Shown here: positions 11,225 through 20,574 of the stretch, piece after piece | Numbering within the stretch: the stretch's first letter is position 1 | Layout of the letters: the number at the start of each line of letters is the position of its first letter | From: Aselliscus stoliczkanus | Taxonomy: Eukaryota > Chordata > Mammalia > Chiroptera > Hipposideridae | DNA length: 64,000 nucleotides | Assembly (NCBI GenBank): GCA_033961575.1 | Contig: CM066732.1 | Span: forward strand, 84,581,687 to 84,645,686 | Direction: 5' to 3' | Notes under the pieces: generated by a model | What the model was told of the DNA's origin: nothing | Databases searched by the model: none | What the model saw: only the letters and a program-made list of their open reading frames with translations | Position numbers and translations under genes: made by a program

Positions 11225-12159
11225 CTCCCCATGATTGGACTCAAGTTAGTAAAGCCTGCTTAACAGGTGGAGATTATCTCCTTTGGAGGACTGAATATGA
11301 TGATAAGACAGAAAAATTTGTCAGTAAACGTGATTCAATTACTACAGATATGCTTATGGGAAGAGGTGAATATTCTCATGCACAAGTCCTGATGTATCTA
11401 TCTAAAAAGGTCCTAGAAAAAGTCACTGATTGTGCTGTTAATGCCTGGAGAGCACTCCCCGCCTCCATGGGAAAGCCAACTACATTAACTACCGTAATAC
11501 AAAGAGGTAAGGAGCCTTTTCAAAACTTTTTGTCTCAGCTCATTCAAGCAGTTTGTAGAGTAATTACCAACGATGAAGCTGCAGATATTTTAATCAAACA
11601 GTTGGCATTTGAAAACACAAATTCTACATGTCAAAATCTACTCCAGCCTATCAGTAAATCTAACACTATTAATGATTATGTAGAACAATGTGCTGATGTC
11701 TCTCCAGCTTTTATTCAAGGAGTAGCAATAGCTGCCACCCTTAAAGGGGATGTTAAGACAGTAACTCAGTCAACGCAGGCCACTCCCAATAGTGATAACA
11801 GAAACGGTGGCTACAATTGCTATAATTGTGGGGAACCAGGACACTTTAACAGACAGTGTCCTAAGCCTAGACAAGCTCCCCAATCACAAGATATACAGCC
11901 ACAAAGTGTTCCTAATGTCTCACAACAAACTTCATCCTTGATGCCACAGACTATATGTCCACGATACAACAAGGGATTTCACTGGCTGATAGACTGCCAT
12001 TCCAAATATCGTAAAAATGGACAGTTATTGCCACCAAACAATCTTATCTCTAAAATCCTTCTTTTTCAACCAACTGGTTGTCCCTTAGTTGGGAAAAGCT
12101 CCAGGGCCCCAGCCTTGGGCCCAGGCAACGATAGAGACATCGATTTGCAACCCATTTAG
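11214..12159 (+). pseudogene. gag: gag, 3' part: capsid and nucleocapsid
   Basis: Continues capsid after the frameshift; the homologous part begins at WMTPHDW (11218), and the ATG at 11158 upstream in this frame is not a natural start. Capsid carries the CLTGGDYLLW motif (about 11260) and a major-homology-type region near 11497-11556. Nucleocapsid has one complete CCHC knuckle, CYNCGEPGHFNRQC (11818-11859). A second knuckle (11956-11997) has tyrosine where the second zinc cysteine should be (codon 11965-11967), so it probably cannot bind zinc normally. The frame ends at a stop at 12157-12159 soon after the knuckles, near the normal gag end. Confidence 0.85.
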
Positions 12160-12335
12160 CAACAATAACTTATTTAACAATTTAAATCTGTCCCTGAGCT
12201 CTTCAGAGCAACCCCAGGGAGCACAGGGTTGGACCTCAGCTCCAATGCCCTTGCAATGTTAACCCCTGACTCTCCGGTCGTATTTTAAATATAGATACAT
12301 CAGAACACTCATCTATGTATAAACATTGAAACTCT
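12160..12335 (+). pseudogene. gag-pro boundary remnant and deletion junction
   Basis: After gag, a serine/glutamine-rich reading (SSSEQPQGAQGWTSAP at about 12196-12243), then an LTPDSPVV-type stretch, resembles the sequence at the start of betaretroviral protease/dUTPase frames. Nothing of the protease DTG active site or of reverse transcriptase follows. By about 12345 the similarity is already to the integrase C-terminus. The deletion junction therefore lies roughly between 12270 and 12345. The missing sequence is inferred to be several kilobases, given complete betaretroviruses of 8-10 kb. Confidence 0.6.
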
Positions 12336-12344
12336 GACCTGTGT

Positions 12345-12500
12345 CAGCCTAGGGCTTTAGTAAAATGGAAGGACCTGTTAACTGGTACCTGAAAGGGACC
12401 AAACATACTGTTAACCCAGGGGAAGAGGGTATGCTTGAGTATTTCCTCAGGACACAGACACTCCAGTTTGGATTCCAGATCGTTTGACCTGCCCCCACCG
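12345..12500 (+). pseudogene. Integrase C-terminal remnant, with a stop and a frameshift
   Basis: Translated pieces match the conserved DNA-binding tail of betaretroviral integrase: VKWKDLLTGT (about 12360-12390), followed by an in-frame TGA where tryptophan is expected. KGP then leads, after a one-base frame change near 12440-12450, to PQDTDTPVWIPDRLT (about 12448-12492). It is too short and too broken for any activity. It anchors the right side of the pro-pol deletion. Confidence 0.75.
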
Positions 12501-12700
12501 CAGCTGCCGCCTCCTGGTACTCACAATGCCACCGCAGCCACCATAACAGCCCCCTGCCATGCCCAGGCCACTGCAGCCCTTACAGTCCACCGGCCACTGA
12601 CGCCCCTCCCTTCTCCACTGCTCCGGAGTAGGCCTTCTGCTCGACCACCCAGTTCTCATCCTCCATCCGTCCGTCTGGGAGAGCCCAAAAATCCCGGTCT
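12501..12700 (+). other. GC-rich proline-coding segment between integrase and env
   Basis: About 200 bp, much richer in G+C than the gag and env on either side. One frame (open 12435-12704) is dominated by Pro, Ala, Ser and Thr. It occupies the place of the env leader and N-terminal SU but shows no hydrophobic signal peptide that I can identify. It may be a remnant of the env 5' end or a rearranged filler. Confidence 0.4.
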
Positions 12701-13888
12701 ATGAACACCAAAGCTGTCCCCTGGAAAATGTGTCATGGCAACATGCCAGTGAGATACAATATTCCTGGATTGAATTGGTATATTCTGGACTGGTCTCAAA
12801 GTAACAAAACGAGTTGGACAAGGGGACTGGCCTCTGAAATGTGGAAGTCAGACACACAATACCAACAAAACTCTCTTTGGAAACTTGCAGGGACAATGGG
12901 TGAGAACCTCCAAACTGTAATTGTTTGTAGACCAAATACTCCCTGTACTTCAACTATTCGCTCTGTCAATGTATCCGCCTGTGTTCCCTCTCCTTATGTA
13001 CTCATGATTGGAAACTTGTCTATTACTTTTAATGGTTTAAGATTTAATGTATCTTGCTATAATTGTACTTTAACAAATTGTGTTTCTTGGGTACCACTTG
13101 GGACCCATGTTATGATACTTAATCAATCATCTTTTGTTATGCTTCCTGTTAATGTTTCTGGACCATGGTATGCTGAAAAAAGTTTACAAATTTTTAAAGA
13201 AATCGAGTATGCTTTAAGTAGACCAAAAAGATTTATAGGGCTTTTGATTGCTGGAATTATGGCTTTAGTTACTTTAATTGCAACTGCTGCTACTGCTGCT
13301 GTGGCTCTTTCACAGACTGTTCAAAATGCTCATTATGTTAATACCCTTTCTAAAAATCTTACTTTAGCCTTAGGAACTCAAGAAATTATAAATGAAAAAT
13401 TAGAACAAAAGGTAAATGCTTTATATGATACAGTTCAATATGTTGGTAATGAAATTCAAAGCATAAAAGTTAGATTTCAATTGGAATGTCATTCAGATTA
13501 TCATTGGATTTGTGTAACCCCAAAAATGTATAATAGTAGTCAACATGATTGGAATAGAGTTCGTCTACATCTTCAAGGAATTTGGCATAATGCTAATCTG
13601 TCTTTAGACATGCTTCGGCTTCATGATGAGATACAAAATATGAGAGAAGCTGAGCCCTTAAAATTTGATGCAGCTCAAGCTGCCTCTGAGTTTGTTGATA
13701 TGATGAGAAATGCCCTGCCGTCTTTACCCAATATTGGCCATTCCATTGTGACATTCCTTACATTGGGCATTTGTGTCTGTTTGGTTCTATGCCTACTCCC
13801 CATCCTCATTAGATGTTTTCTCAAACAGATGTTGGACGTCCAAGCCAATATTCATGAGATCAAACTTAAGGCAAAGCCTCAAGTTTAG
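12701..13888 (+). CDS. env: Env, N-terminally truncated but open: C-terminal SU plus complete TM
   Basis: The envelope glycoprotein mediates receptor binding (SU) and fusion (TM). This 395-codon frame is open throughout. Residues 1-177 look like the C-terminal part of a betaretroviral SU, with several N-glycosylation sequons and CYNC and CTLTNC cysteine pairs. An RPKR furin site at 174-177 (13220-13231) precedes a hydrophobic Ala-rich fusion peptide (178-205). A heptad region follows, with paired cysteines in a CX7C arrangement (263 and 271), then a membrane anchor (about 347-373) and a 20-residue tail. The signal peptide and N-terminal SU are missing; the ATG at 12701 is merely the first in frame. 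The TM is of the MMTV/HERV-K type. The protein would probably not enter the secretory pathway normally. Confidence 0.85.
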   Translation: MNTKAVPWKMCHGNMPVRYNIPGLNWYILDWSQSNKTSWTRGLASEMWKSDTQYQQNSLWKLAGTMGENLQTVIVCRPNTPCTSTIRSVNVSACVPSPYVLMIGNLSITFNGLRFNVSCYNCTLTNCVSWVPLGTHVMILNQSSFVMLPVNVSGPWYAEKSLQIFKEIEYALSRPKRFIGLLIAGIMALVTLIATAATAAVALSQTVQNAHYVNTLSKNLTLALGTQEIINEKLEQKVNALYDTVQYVGNEIQSIKVRFQLECHSDYHWICVTPKMYNSSQHDWNRVRLHLQGIWHNANLSLDMLRLHDEIQNMREAEPLKFDAAQAASEFVDMMRNALPSLPNIGHSIVTFLTLGICVCLVLCLLPILIRCFLKQMLDVQANIHEIKLKAKPQV

Positions 13889-13928
13889 CCACCTGCTTAT
13901 TAGCCCCTCTACCCCTAAACTTCAGCGA
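13889..13928 (+). other. Short env-to-CTE spacer
   Basis: Forty bases of pyrimidine-rich non-coding sequence between the env stop and the hairpin element. Confidence 0.5.
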
Positions 13929-14066
13929 GGACAGGCTAGCCAAAGACGGGTAAGGACCTCCTTGAAAGTAACTAACCTAAGACAGGGCTTGATCGCCAGA
14001 GGATCGAGTGCCGATGACGGGTTGTTATTTCATTGGAGGATACCTAAGACAGGCACTGTGACTCGC
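13929..14066 (+). promoter_or_regulatory. CTE-like RNA export hairpin (type D retrovirus constitutive transport element)
   Basis: Two copies of the paired motifs GACGGGT and ACCTAAGACAGG occur in the arrangement of the Mason-Pfizer/SRV CTE: GACGGGT at 13945-13951 and 14016-14022, ACCTAAGACAGG at 13975-13986 and 14042-14053. They sit as opposite strands of two symmetric internal loops in one long hairpin. The stems are visible: CTTGATC (13988-13994) pairs with GATCGAG (14002-14008), AAGTAAC (13966-13972) with GTTATTT (14024-14030), and CCTCC (13957-13961) with GGAGG (14035-14039). The CTE binds NXF1/TAP directly and exports unspliced RNA. Its position between env and the 3' LTR is also that of type D viruses. 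Confidence 0.85.
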
Positions 14067-14102
14067 AGCCGCCTGGGGTCACAGGCGTGCTTTTTAAATA
14101 AT

Positions 14103-14116
14103 AAAAAAAGGGGAGA
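14103..14116 (+). promoter_or_regulatory. Polypurine tract
   Basis: AAAAAAAGGGGAGA directly abuts the 3' LTR and is the plus-strand primer site for reverse transcription. Confidence 0.95.
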
Positions 14117-14603
14117 TGTTGAGGGCCATGACCCCCAATATTGAGGGGCTTGCAAGCTGGCCTTAGTGGGCTTGGTGAAGCATAAACTTGTTTTTCTGCT
14201 TTCATTGTTTCTTTTGCACCTGGAGGGTGCTTACTACTTATTGAGGTATGTGGTGAGGACGGCCAGTTCCTTGGGACACAAAAGAAAGATGGCTATCAGG
14301 GTTAATGGAGAAAAATTGTCTTGAGAAACTGACTCCCTAAGGTTTCACTGACCTGTAGGTTTCTGGTAAATAGTTAATGATCTACTTTTCACTGAGGTAA
14401 TGCATATTTTTCCTGCTATGCTACACGTATCCCTGCACGTACCCCCTACCTAAAACATATATATAAAGCCTGCAACAAATAAACTGGAGATCTATCTCTC
14501 CATTTTCTGTCTTTTACTGCAACAAACAGTTTCTGTCTTTTATTGACCGCTGACGCCGTGTACACCTTCTCGAACCCTGGTCAGCGGAGGCAGGTCCCCC
14601 GCA
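14117..14603 (+). repeat. 3' LTR of the provirus (487 bp)
   Basis: TG...CA ends. Nearly identical to 9571-10058, with differences near its start (two), at the TATA region (a substitution, an indel and one further change) and in U5 (two CpG to TpG-type changes). It contains AATAAA at 14478-14483. Confidence 0.95.
14478..14483 (+). terminator. Polyadenylation signal of the provirus
   Basis: AATAAA in the 3' LTR, followed by a T-rich downstream region (about 14495-14545). It would end proviral transcripts. Confidence 0.6.
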
Positions 14604-14609
14604 TATCAA
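14604..14609. repeat. Target-site duplication, 3' copy
   Basis: TATCAA, identical to 9565-9570. Confidence 0.9.
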
Positions 14610-14924
14610 GAAAAAACAAGTTATAGAAATAATTACCTAAGCCACCTCCCTCTTTTCCTCTCCAAAACATAGAGTGGGGAGTAGCCCCAAATGTTTCAGA
14701 ATGAGAGATGATCACAGAATACTGCAAATGGTGGGAATGACAGCACTCCACCCCACCCCCAACCTCCATCAGTCCTTGCCTCCTGAATTCCAGGAAGACG
14801 AGAATCATGCCTGAGCCTGTTTTGGTTCAGAGGAGGCAAAGGGAATTCAAAGGAAAGAAAGTGGCCTTGCTAAGGTCCTGGAGGGACAAGGGCTAGCAGA
14901 ATGTCCATGTATCTCACCCTGTAA
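14610..14924. other. No gene seen
   Basis: Post-integration flank. No recognisable gene or repeat. Confidence 0.35.
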
Positions 14925-15290
14925 TTTTTTTTCTAAATTTGAGATATTGTATTTTTCATCTCCAAAAGTTCCATTTGTTTGTTTGTTTGTTTTTTTTGCT
15001 GTTGTTTTATGTCTTTCATGTTTCTCCTCATTATGTACACATTTTCCTTAAAACCATTGAGGTGCTTAATAACTCAAGTCCTTACCTGCTTGTTTGGTCA
15101 TCTTCATTATTGGGTCTGTTTCTATTGACTGATTCTTCTACTGGTTGTATGTCACATTCTCCTGCTTCTTTGAATATCTAATAAATTTTAACTGGTTGCT
15201 GAACATTGTTAAGTTTATGTAGTTGAGTGCTAGATTTGTTGCATTCCTTTAAAGAGTGTTTGCCTTTTTCTTTTTTTTGGCAGACAGTTA
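14925..15290 (-). mobile_element. Old L1 fragment, probably 5' region
   Basis: T-rich sequence with the wording of reverse-oriented mammalian L1M-type 5' regions (for example 'tgtcacattctcctgcttctttg' at about 15149 and 'ggttgctgaacattgttaag' at about 15193). Confidence 0.45.
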
Positions 15291-15294
15291 AGTA

Positions 15295-15440
15295 AAATTG
15301 TTTTAATATAGTCACAGATGGCATGATCATATATAGAAAACACTAAGAAGGCTATTAAAAGGCTACTAGAACTACTAAATGAGTTTAGCAAGTTTACAAG
15401 GGTACAAATTCAATATAAAAAATAAATTGCTCCAGCCAAT
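15295..15440 (+). mobile_element. Old L1 ORF2 fragment
   Basis: A sense-strand ORF2 pattern: 'agaactactaaatgagtttagcaag' followed by 'gggtacaaattcaat', corresponding to the conserved region just upstream of the reverse transcriptase core. Short and degraded. Confidence 0.55.
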
Positions 15441-17434
15441 ATTAGACACAGCTCTTTTTGTGTAATGGTTACAATCAGAACTCATATAGAAGTAAAATCA
15501 TTTAGATGGTCTTCATGTTGTTTGATGGAATGCACAGTACACAAAATATACAATAAACATTCCAAGTGAAAATTAAGCTAAGAAGATGCTCTCATTCAAC
15601 ATGAAATGCTGAAAATCAGTTGTAAATCAAACTTCAAGAAAAACAGTCATCTGTAGAAATAATGATTTTCAAAAAGAGGATAAAAATTAAGTAATTATCC
15701 TCCAACATTCTTAAATTGTTGACAAATACTTGAATTGTTGGGGGCAAAACTTATTAAAACACTTAGTAAAGTCCAATTTCTACACTAAAAATGCTATATC
15801 AAATCAATTGAGAGCCATTTTTTCTTGGTTTCCTACAATATTAATTTATTAATTAATTCAACTAATAATTGTTGATGCCAGCCATGTGTAAGAGTATATT
15901 ATTATTAGGGGTTAGGAGGATAGATAAATAAATCAGACACCATTGTGGCCCTCAAGGAGTTTACAACTGAAAGAGATGTACAAGTATCCCAGAAATTTTG
16001 ATATAAGATTGAAGATGTTGTCATCACATCTGCCCTGCCTCTGTCCCTTTAAATGCAATCTGTCCTGACTCTTGCCCCACGTTAGCCTTAAATATGCCAT
16101 GGAGAGAGTAGACAGGCAGCTTTAGTATCTGTGCGGCCTGCTCCTGGATGACCTTCTTCTCCTGTCACTCTGGTCTCTCTGGCCTGGTGTTCTAGTTTCA
16201 GCTCTGATTATCCATCCTTGTTGTCATGAACTGTTTATGCTGTATTCATTCAATCATTAAAAATTATTGAATGTCCATAATCTGCAGGCCTGGTCTGCTG
16301 CTGGGGTCTGAAAGAGGAGCACAGTGAACAAGACAAGACACTATCTGTCAGACCTCACCTATACCCTAGTTCAGCATGACTCTGTGCACTCCCTTCATCC
16401 TGGCCACCTGCACCCCAAGAAATACATACTCTGCTGACCTCAGCCTGGACCGAGCCCTCTACGCAAGGCAGTAAAACTGGTACGAGGAAAGGGCAGTGAG
16501 TCAGGGCTGGGATAAGGATTTACTTTTTTAAAGGACACAATCCCAAAGATCTAGAGAGATATAATACCTGTTTGCATATATGCACACCGTGCTTTTACAC
16601 AGTGGAAAGTTGGTGAGCTTAATTGTCCGACTTCATATGTTTGCACACATACAGATGATCAAAGACCATGTCTTTCTTTTCTTTCCTTTTTCTATTCCTC
16701 CATTTCCCCTTAGATCCAGGAGATGTGTAAAACGTGTTTGTAATTGCTTTTTAGGTTTGGGGGATTCTCTGTTAGGCCAAATCTCTACCTCCTGTGTGTT
16801 CATCTCTACCTAGAGTGGACCCCTGCAGCCTACATATCCATAATATCTTCTACACTGATAGCATCAAATCAGGGTGACCATCTGACTCAAGTAATATCAG
16901 TTAGCTTCTGCATCCCAATAATTTGGAATTGGTAAACAAAAGCCATTATTATACTCTGTTGGGGACTTTTAACACTCTGGGCTGGAGGGGCAATACTTCA
17001 CCTGAGTTCAAATGGAGCCCAAAAAGATGGTAACAAAGGAAGGGTGAAAGGAGCATTTGTATAGAGGAGTGTAGAGGTGAGAGACTTTTGTGGCCCCAAA
17101 ACACAGGGACAGCAGCTGCCTAGTCAGCTGGTCCTGCTTTGCGTCCTTTGACAGCCCTGGCTACACTTCCAGCCCATGGGTTCTATAGCTGTCACTTTAT
17201 CTTTCCAACAACCCATCTTGTTTATTTGTATAAATTAGTTAATTGGGTTTCCTTTTCTCATAATCAGAGATTCTCTAGGAAATGATAGCTCACTGTTTCA
17301 GCTAATGTGATTTTCAAGTAATTTCTACTATCTCCCAGTGGCTAATCACTCTGAGAACTCAGGCTTAAACACAGGGGGAAGGCCAGAGAATATACTACTA
17401 AAAAGACTTATCTGTGCAGATAAAGACCTGTCCC
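15441..17434. other. No gene seen; about 2 kb unassigned
   Basis: AT-rich with scattered short open frames. No exon-like structure that I would defend and no named repeat. Confidence 0.35.
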
Positions 17435-17780
17435 AGGATGTTAGGAACTGCATGTTTGTGTGTCCCCAAAATTCATATGTTGAAACCCTAACTTTCAGTA
17501 GGATGGTATTAGGATGTGGGGCATTTGGAAGGTATTTGATTGGGGGATTCCCGTGATGGAACTTGTTGTCCTCACAGGAAGAGAAAGAGACTAGAGCTTA
17601 CAATCTCCTCATTTGAAGACACATCTGCAAACCAGGAAGAGAGCTCTCATCAAGAAGCCAGCCAAGGTGGCACCTTGACCTCAGATTTCCAGCCTCCAGT
17701 ACTGTGAGTAATAAATGTTGCTTATTTAAGCTACCCAGTCTATGGTAATTTGGTATAGCAGTCCAAGCTGACTAAGACAA
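17435..17780 (+). repeat. MLT1-type LTR (ERVL-MaLR)
   Basis: Shows the MaLR hallmarks: 'aaaattcatatgttgaaaccc' near 17468, 'ggtattaggatgtggggcat' at about 17506, 'ccagcctccagtactgtgag' near 17690, 'aataaatgttg' (17709) and an end in 'gctgactaagaca'. Old and diverged, but nearly full length. Confidence 0.8.
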
Positions 17781-17784
17781 GCAA

Positions 17785-18230
17785 TGTCATGTCCGAGTCA
17801 CTTGAGAAATCACCCCTCTAGGCACCTGAGCTCTCCCAGGGCTGGAGAGGGAAGGCGAGGTTGGTTCCGTAGGGCTGTTTTTGCAGAGACACAGTACCCA
17901 ACAGAACCCACCAGGAGAACACAGGCCAGCCCAAGAACAGCTGAAGGAACAGCAGACCAAGCTGTAAGCACAGACGTGTCAGAATCTGCTAGAACTCATT
18001 CCTCACAAGAAGCTGTGGGGCTCTGGGAAAAATTCTAAACTCCTGTGAGCCTCATGCATTTCAGCTTTGCAAATCTGGAGGATCAAAAATCAAATAATAG
18101 GGCATTTTTCTCATTCTTAAAGTCAGTAATCTATCTATGACTTTTCTGCAAGAAAATACTAATTTAGAGCCTCTTTCTTTTTGTTTTAAATGAAATCTTA
18201 GTAGTATAGCTGAAACCAAAATGCCCGTTC
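17785..18230. other. No gene seen
   Basis: Unassigned sequence between the MLT1 LTR and the next SINE. Confidence 0.35.
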
Positions 18231-18243
18231 GCTTTTTTTTCTT

Positions 18244-18632
18244 TAAAGATTTTATTGTGGGAGGGGAATCAGGGAAGGGGAACAGACAAGTTGCTGTCCT
18301 TTTGTTCTTCAGTCTAGTTGTGGAGGACGTCACTTCACTGGCACATGTTGGTATTATCATTGTGCTCTTCTCGGGTGAGGCAGTCGCTTGCCAGCCATTG
18401 GACAGCCATCATGGTGGCTCACTGCAGCTCACAAAAGTGCACGCCAGCTGCCGGCCAGCCCCACTGCAGCCTACGCTTCCACCGGCAACACACACAGCCC
18501 AGTTCCAGGGTGAGCTGTTGTTCACCATCTTAGCTGTAGAGGGCCCTCATGTGGCATCCGAACCAGGGCCCTGCTGCTCAGAGCTGGCATCCCAAGCCAA
18601 CTCTTAATTAATGCGCCACTCAGCTGGCCAGC
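18244..18632 (-). repeat. Long tRNA-headed SINE
   Basis: Same family as 5244-5688, reverse oriented, with the A-rich/T-rich end near 18232-18250 and the tRNA-like head ending near 18632. It is shortened in the GC-rich body compared with other copies. Confidence 0.8.
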
Positions 18633-18639
18633 TCATTTG

Positions 18640-19205
18640 CTTTCTTAAAGTGGAATGGAAACACCTATATGACAAGTAACAAACTCTCATATTAGAAAGG
18701 AAAATGCTTAAAACATCACTCCCTCATCACCAAACAATGAATGAGATTGCTGACCTGGTTTTGTACAACCAGTGACTGGGCCTCTCAGTGCCAACAAGGC
18801 TGTTCCAAAACTGCCCACAGAATTCTGGTGGTCTACCAGCTCCTTTTGGAATGTTAACATAAGCCTTCACCTTCACGTCCTTTTGTGAAACATGGTGTGC
18901 TGATTTTGGGGGATGTACTCTAAATTTTTAAAATGTAAACAGCCAAAAATGTTTGAAAAAATATGTATGCTTTGTGAAGTTTGGGTTATTAAAGCCAAGA
19001 AGTAAATTTCTACTGGGAAATTGGTAATGGGGTATAGAGGGTAGGACTGTATACACGAAAGCATTATGAAACGGGCACAATCTTTACTTCATATCTAAAG
19101 AACATTGCCTAAGGCATATGAAAGAAGGAAGAGCGGGCGAAGCAAGCAGAGGCTGAGAATATTAATGGAAGAATAACAGTGGCCCGTCTCTGATATCTGA
19201 TGAGT
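18640..19205. other. No gene seen
   Basis: Unassigned AT-rich sequence. Confidence 0.35.
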
Positions 19206-19415
19206 GATTTTCAATTTACAAAGCACTTCCAGGCTAATTATCTCCTGATTGCCATAAAATTCTTGTAAGGCAGGAGGGATTTTTTTCCTAATCTCCTTTA
19301 TTTATGAGGAAGTTGAGGCTCGGCCAGTCTAAGTGACTAGCCCAAAGTCACACAGTTGGTGTCTGAGGCAAGAACTGAGTCCTCTGACCCCCAGCCCTTG
19401 AAACTAGTTCTCAAG
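19206..19415 (-). repeat. MIR SINE
   Basis: Reverse-oriented MIR: 'tttatttatgaggaagttgaggct', then 'aagtgactagcccaaagtcacacag', the conserved MIR core, then 'tgagtcctctgacccccagcccttg'. Confidence 0.8.
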
Positions 19416-20400
19416 TCATGCTTTGGAGTTCAGCTCCTGGCAGAGGGCAGAGTTCCTCTCTTCATGGCCCTGTAGCAGTCAGTAGTGGATGCCCAATCAA
19501 CTTCCCAGGCAGGAATTTGTACCTCCATCCATCTCTAGTCAATGGCCTTTGCCTGGCACATGATGCACAGCAGAATGTGGGCTATTGGTCTCAAGTTCAT
19601 AAAGAAATTCCTTTTACATAACTTTCCTGAAAGAGCAAAGTTTCTTTATAAGCCCACAGGCCTGGGCCAAGACGAAACTGTGAGAAACTACAATCTGTCT
19701 GTACCTTCATCTCCAGTGTTCCTCTGAGATCTTCACATGCCATCACCTTCCCAGAACCCACTGCAAGGGACCCCTCAACCTTTGCCAGACAATGAGTCCC
19801 CATCAACTCTTCTATTTCCCTTCACAGAGGCACAGAATCATTGGTTTGGATGGGACAGTAGGGGGTTAGTACCAGTCAGGATAGAGTAGGTTATGCTCTG
19901 AGAACAAATCAACCCCAAATCTCTGTAGCTTAACATACAAAACTGATTTCTCTCTCCCGCTACAAGTCTAATGCAGGTCAGCAGAGGGGCTCTGCTCCCT
20001 GGAGTCACTCATGGCCTTGGGCTAATAGAGGCATCACCTTGACATTGCTTCCATAATGACTAAAGCAGTGGGAATGTGCTTGGAAGTGACACAGTCACTT
20101 CTGTTCATGTTCCTTTGGCCGAAATCAATCATATATGGATGCCAAACTTCAAAGAGGATAGGAAGTGTAATCCAACTGTGTGTCCAATGGGAAAAATAGA
20201 ACATTGGAGACCAACCTAATAACAAGCACAGAGTCCAATTCCCATGCAATGCTTGAATCTCCCCAAACACAACCCTACAAAAGGGTCCAATCTTTACCTA
20301 AACTTCTCCTGTATGTAACAGGAAGGGCCCCGTCTCATAAACAGCTGACTTAATTTGAAGGGAGTTCTATTTGTTAGAAACAAAATTCTTAAAAATACCA
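19416..20400. other. No gene seen
   Basis: About 1 kb of unassigned sequence. Short overlapping frames only. Confidence 0.35.
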
Positions 20401-20406
20401 AAATTG

Positions 20407-20574
20407 GGGCCGGCCGAATGGCTCAGTTGGTTAAGAGCTCGCTCAAGAGTGCAAGCTGAGCTCTGAGCAACAGCGGTTCGAGGCCAGCCCGAGCTGAGTT
20501 GCTGTTGAGCTGCCAACAGGTGGCAGGATGGCTCAGCTAAAAAACAAAACAAAACAAAAAAAAAAAAAAAAAAT
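20407..20574 (+). repeat. Short tRNA-headed SINE (CTCAAGAG type)
   Basis: Begins GGGCCGGCCGAATGGCTCAG, with A-box-like 'ggctcagttggttaagagc' and a B-box-like 'ggttcgaggcc' (about 20475-20485). A 60-bp body with 'gagctgccaacaggtggcag' follows, then a long A tail. Two further copies occur at 38084-38695 (split) and 53731-53890. It is distinct in body sequence from the 440-bp family. Confidence 0.85.

Larger units (their letters stand above)
9571..14603 (+). mobile_element. Endogenous betaretrovirus-like provirus, internally deleted, 5033 bp
   Basis: In order: 5' LTR, tRNA-Lys3 primer-binding site, leader with splice donor, gag (frameshifted), gag-pro boundary remnant, a large deletion of protease, reverse transcriptase and most of integrase, an integrase C-terminal remnant, a shortened env, a CTE-like hairpin, polypurine tract and 3' LTR. 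The exact 6-bp duplication shows a single ordinary integration. The LTRs differ at about six substitutions plus one indel over 487 bp (about 1.2%). With an assumed neutral rate of 2-3 per 10^9 sites per year this is roughly 2-3 million years. It is non-autonomous as it stands. Confidence 0.95.

Noticed and set aside
12435..12704. 89-codon frame after the integrase remnant
   Set aside because: Its first part is the integrase tail in the wrong frame and the rest is low-complexity Pro/Ala/Ser. No domain.
13773..14144. 123-codon frame overlapping the env 3' end, CTE and 3' LTR start, considered as a Rec/Rem-like accessory gene
   Set aside because: It overlaps conserved env coding and the structured CTE-like element, has no arginine-rich nuclear signal with a leucine-rich export signal that I can recognise, and runs into the LTR.
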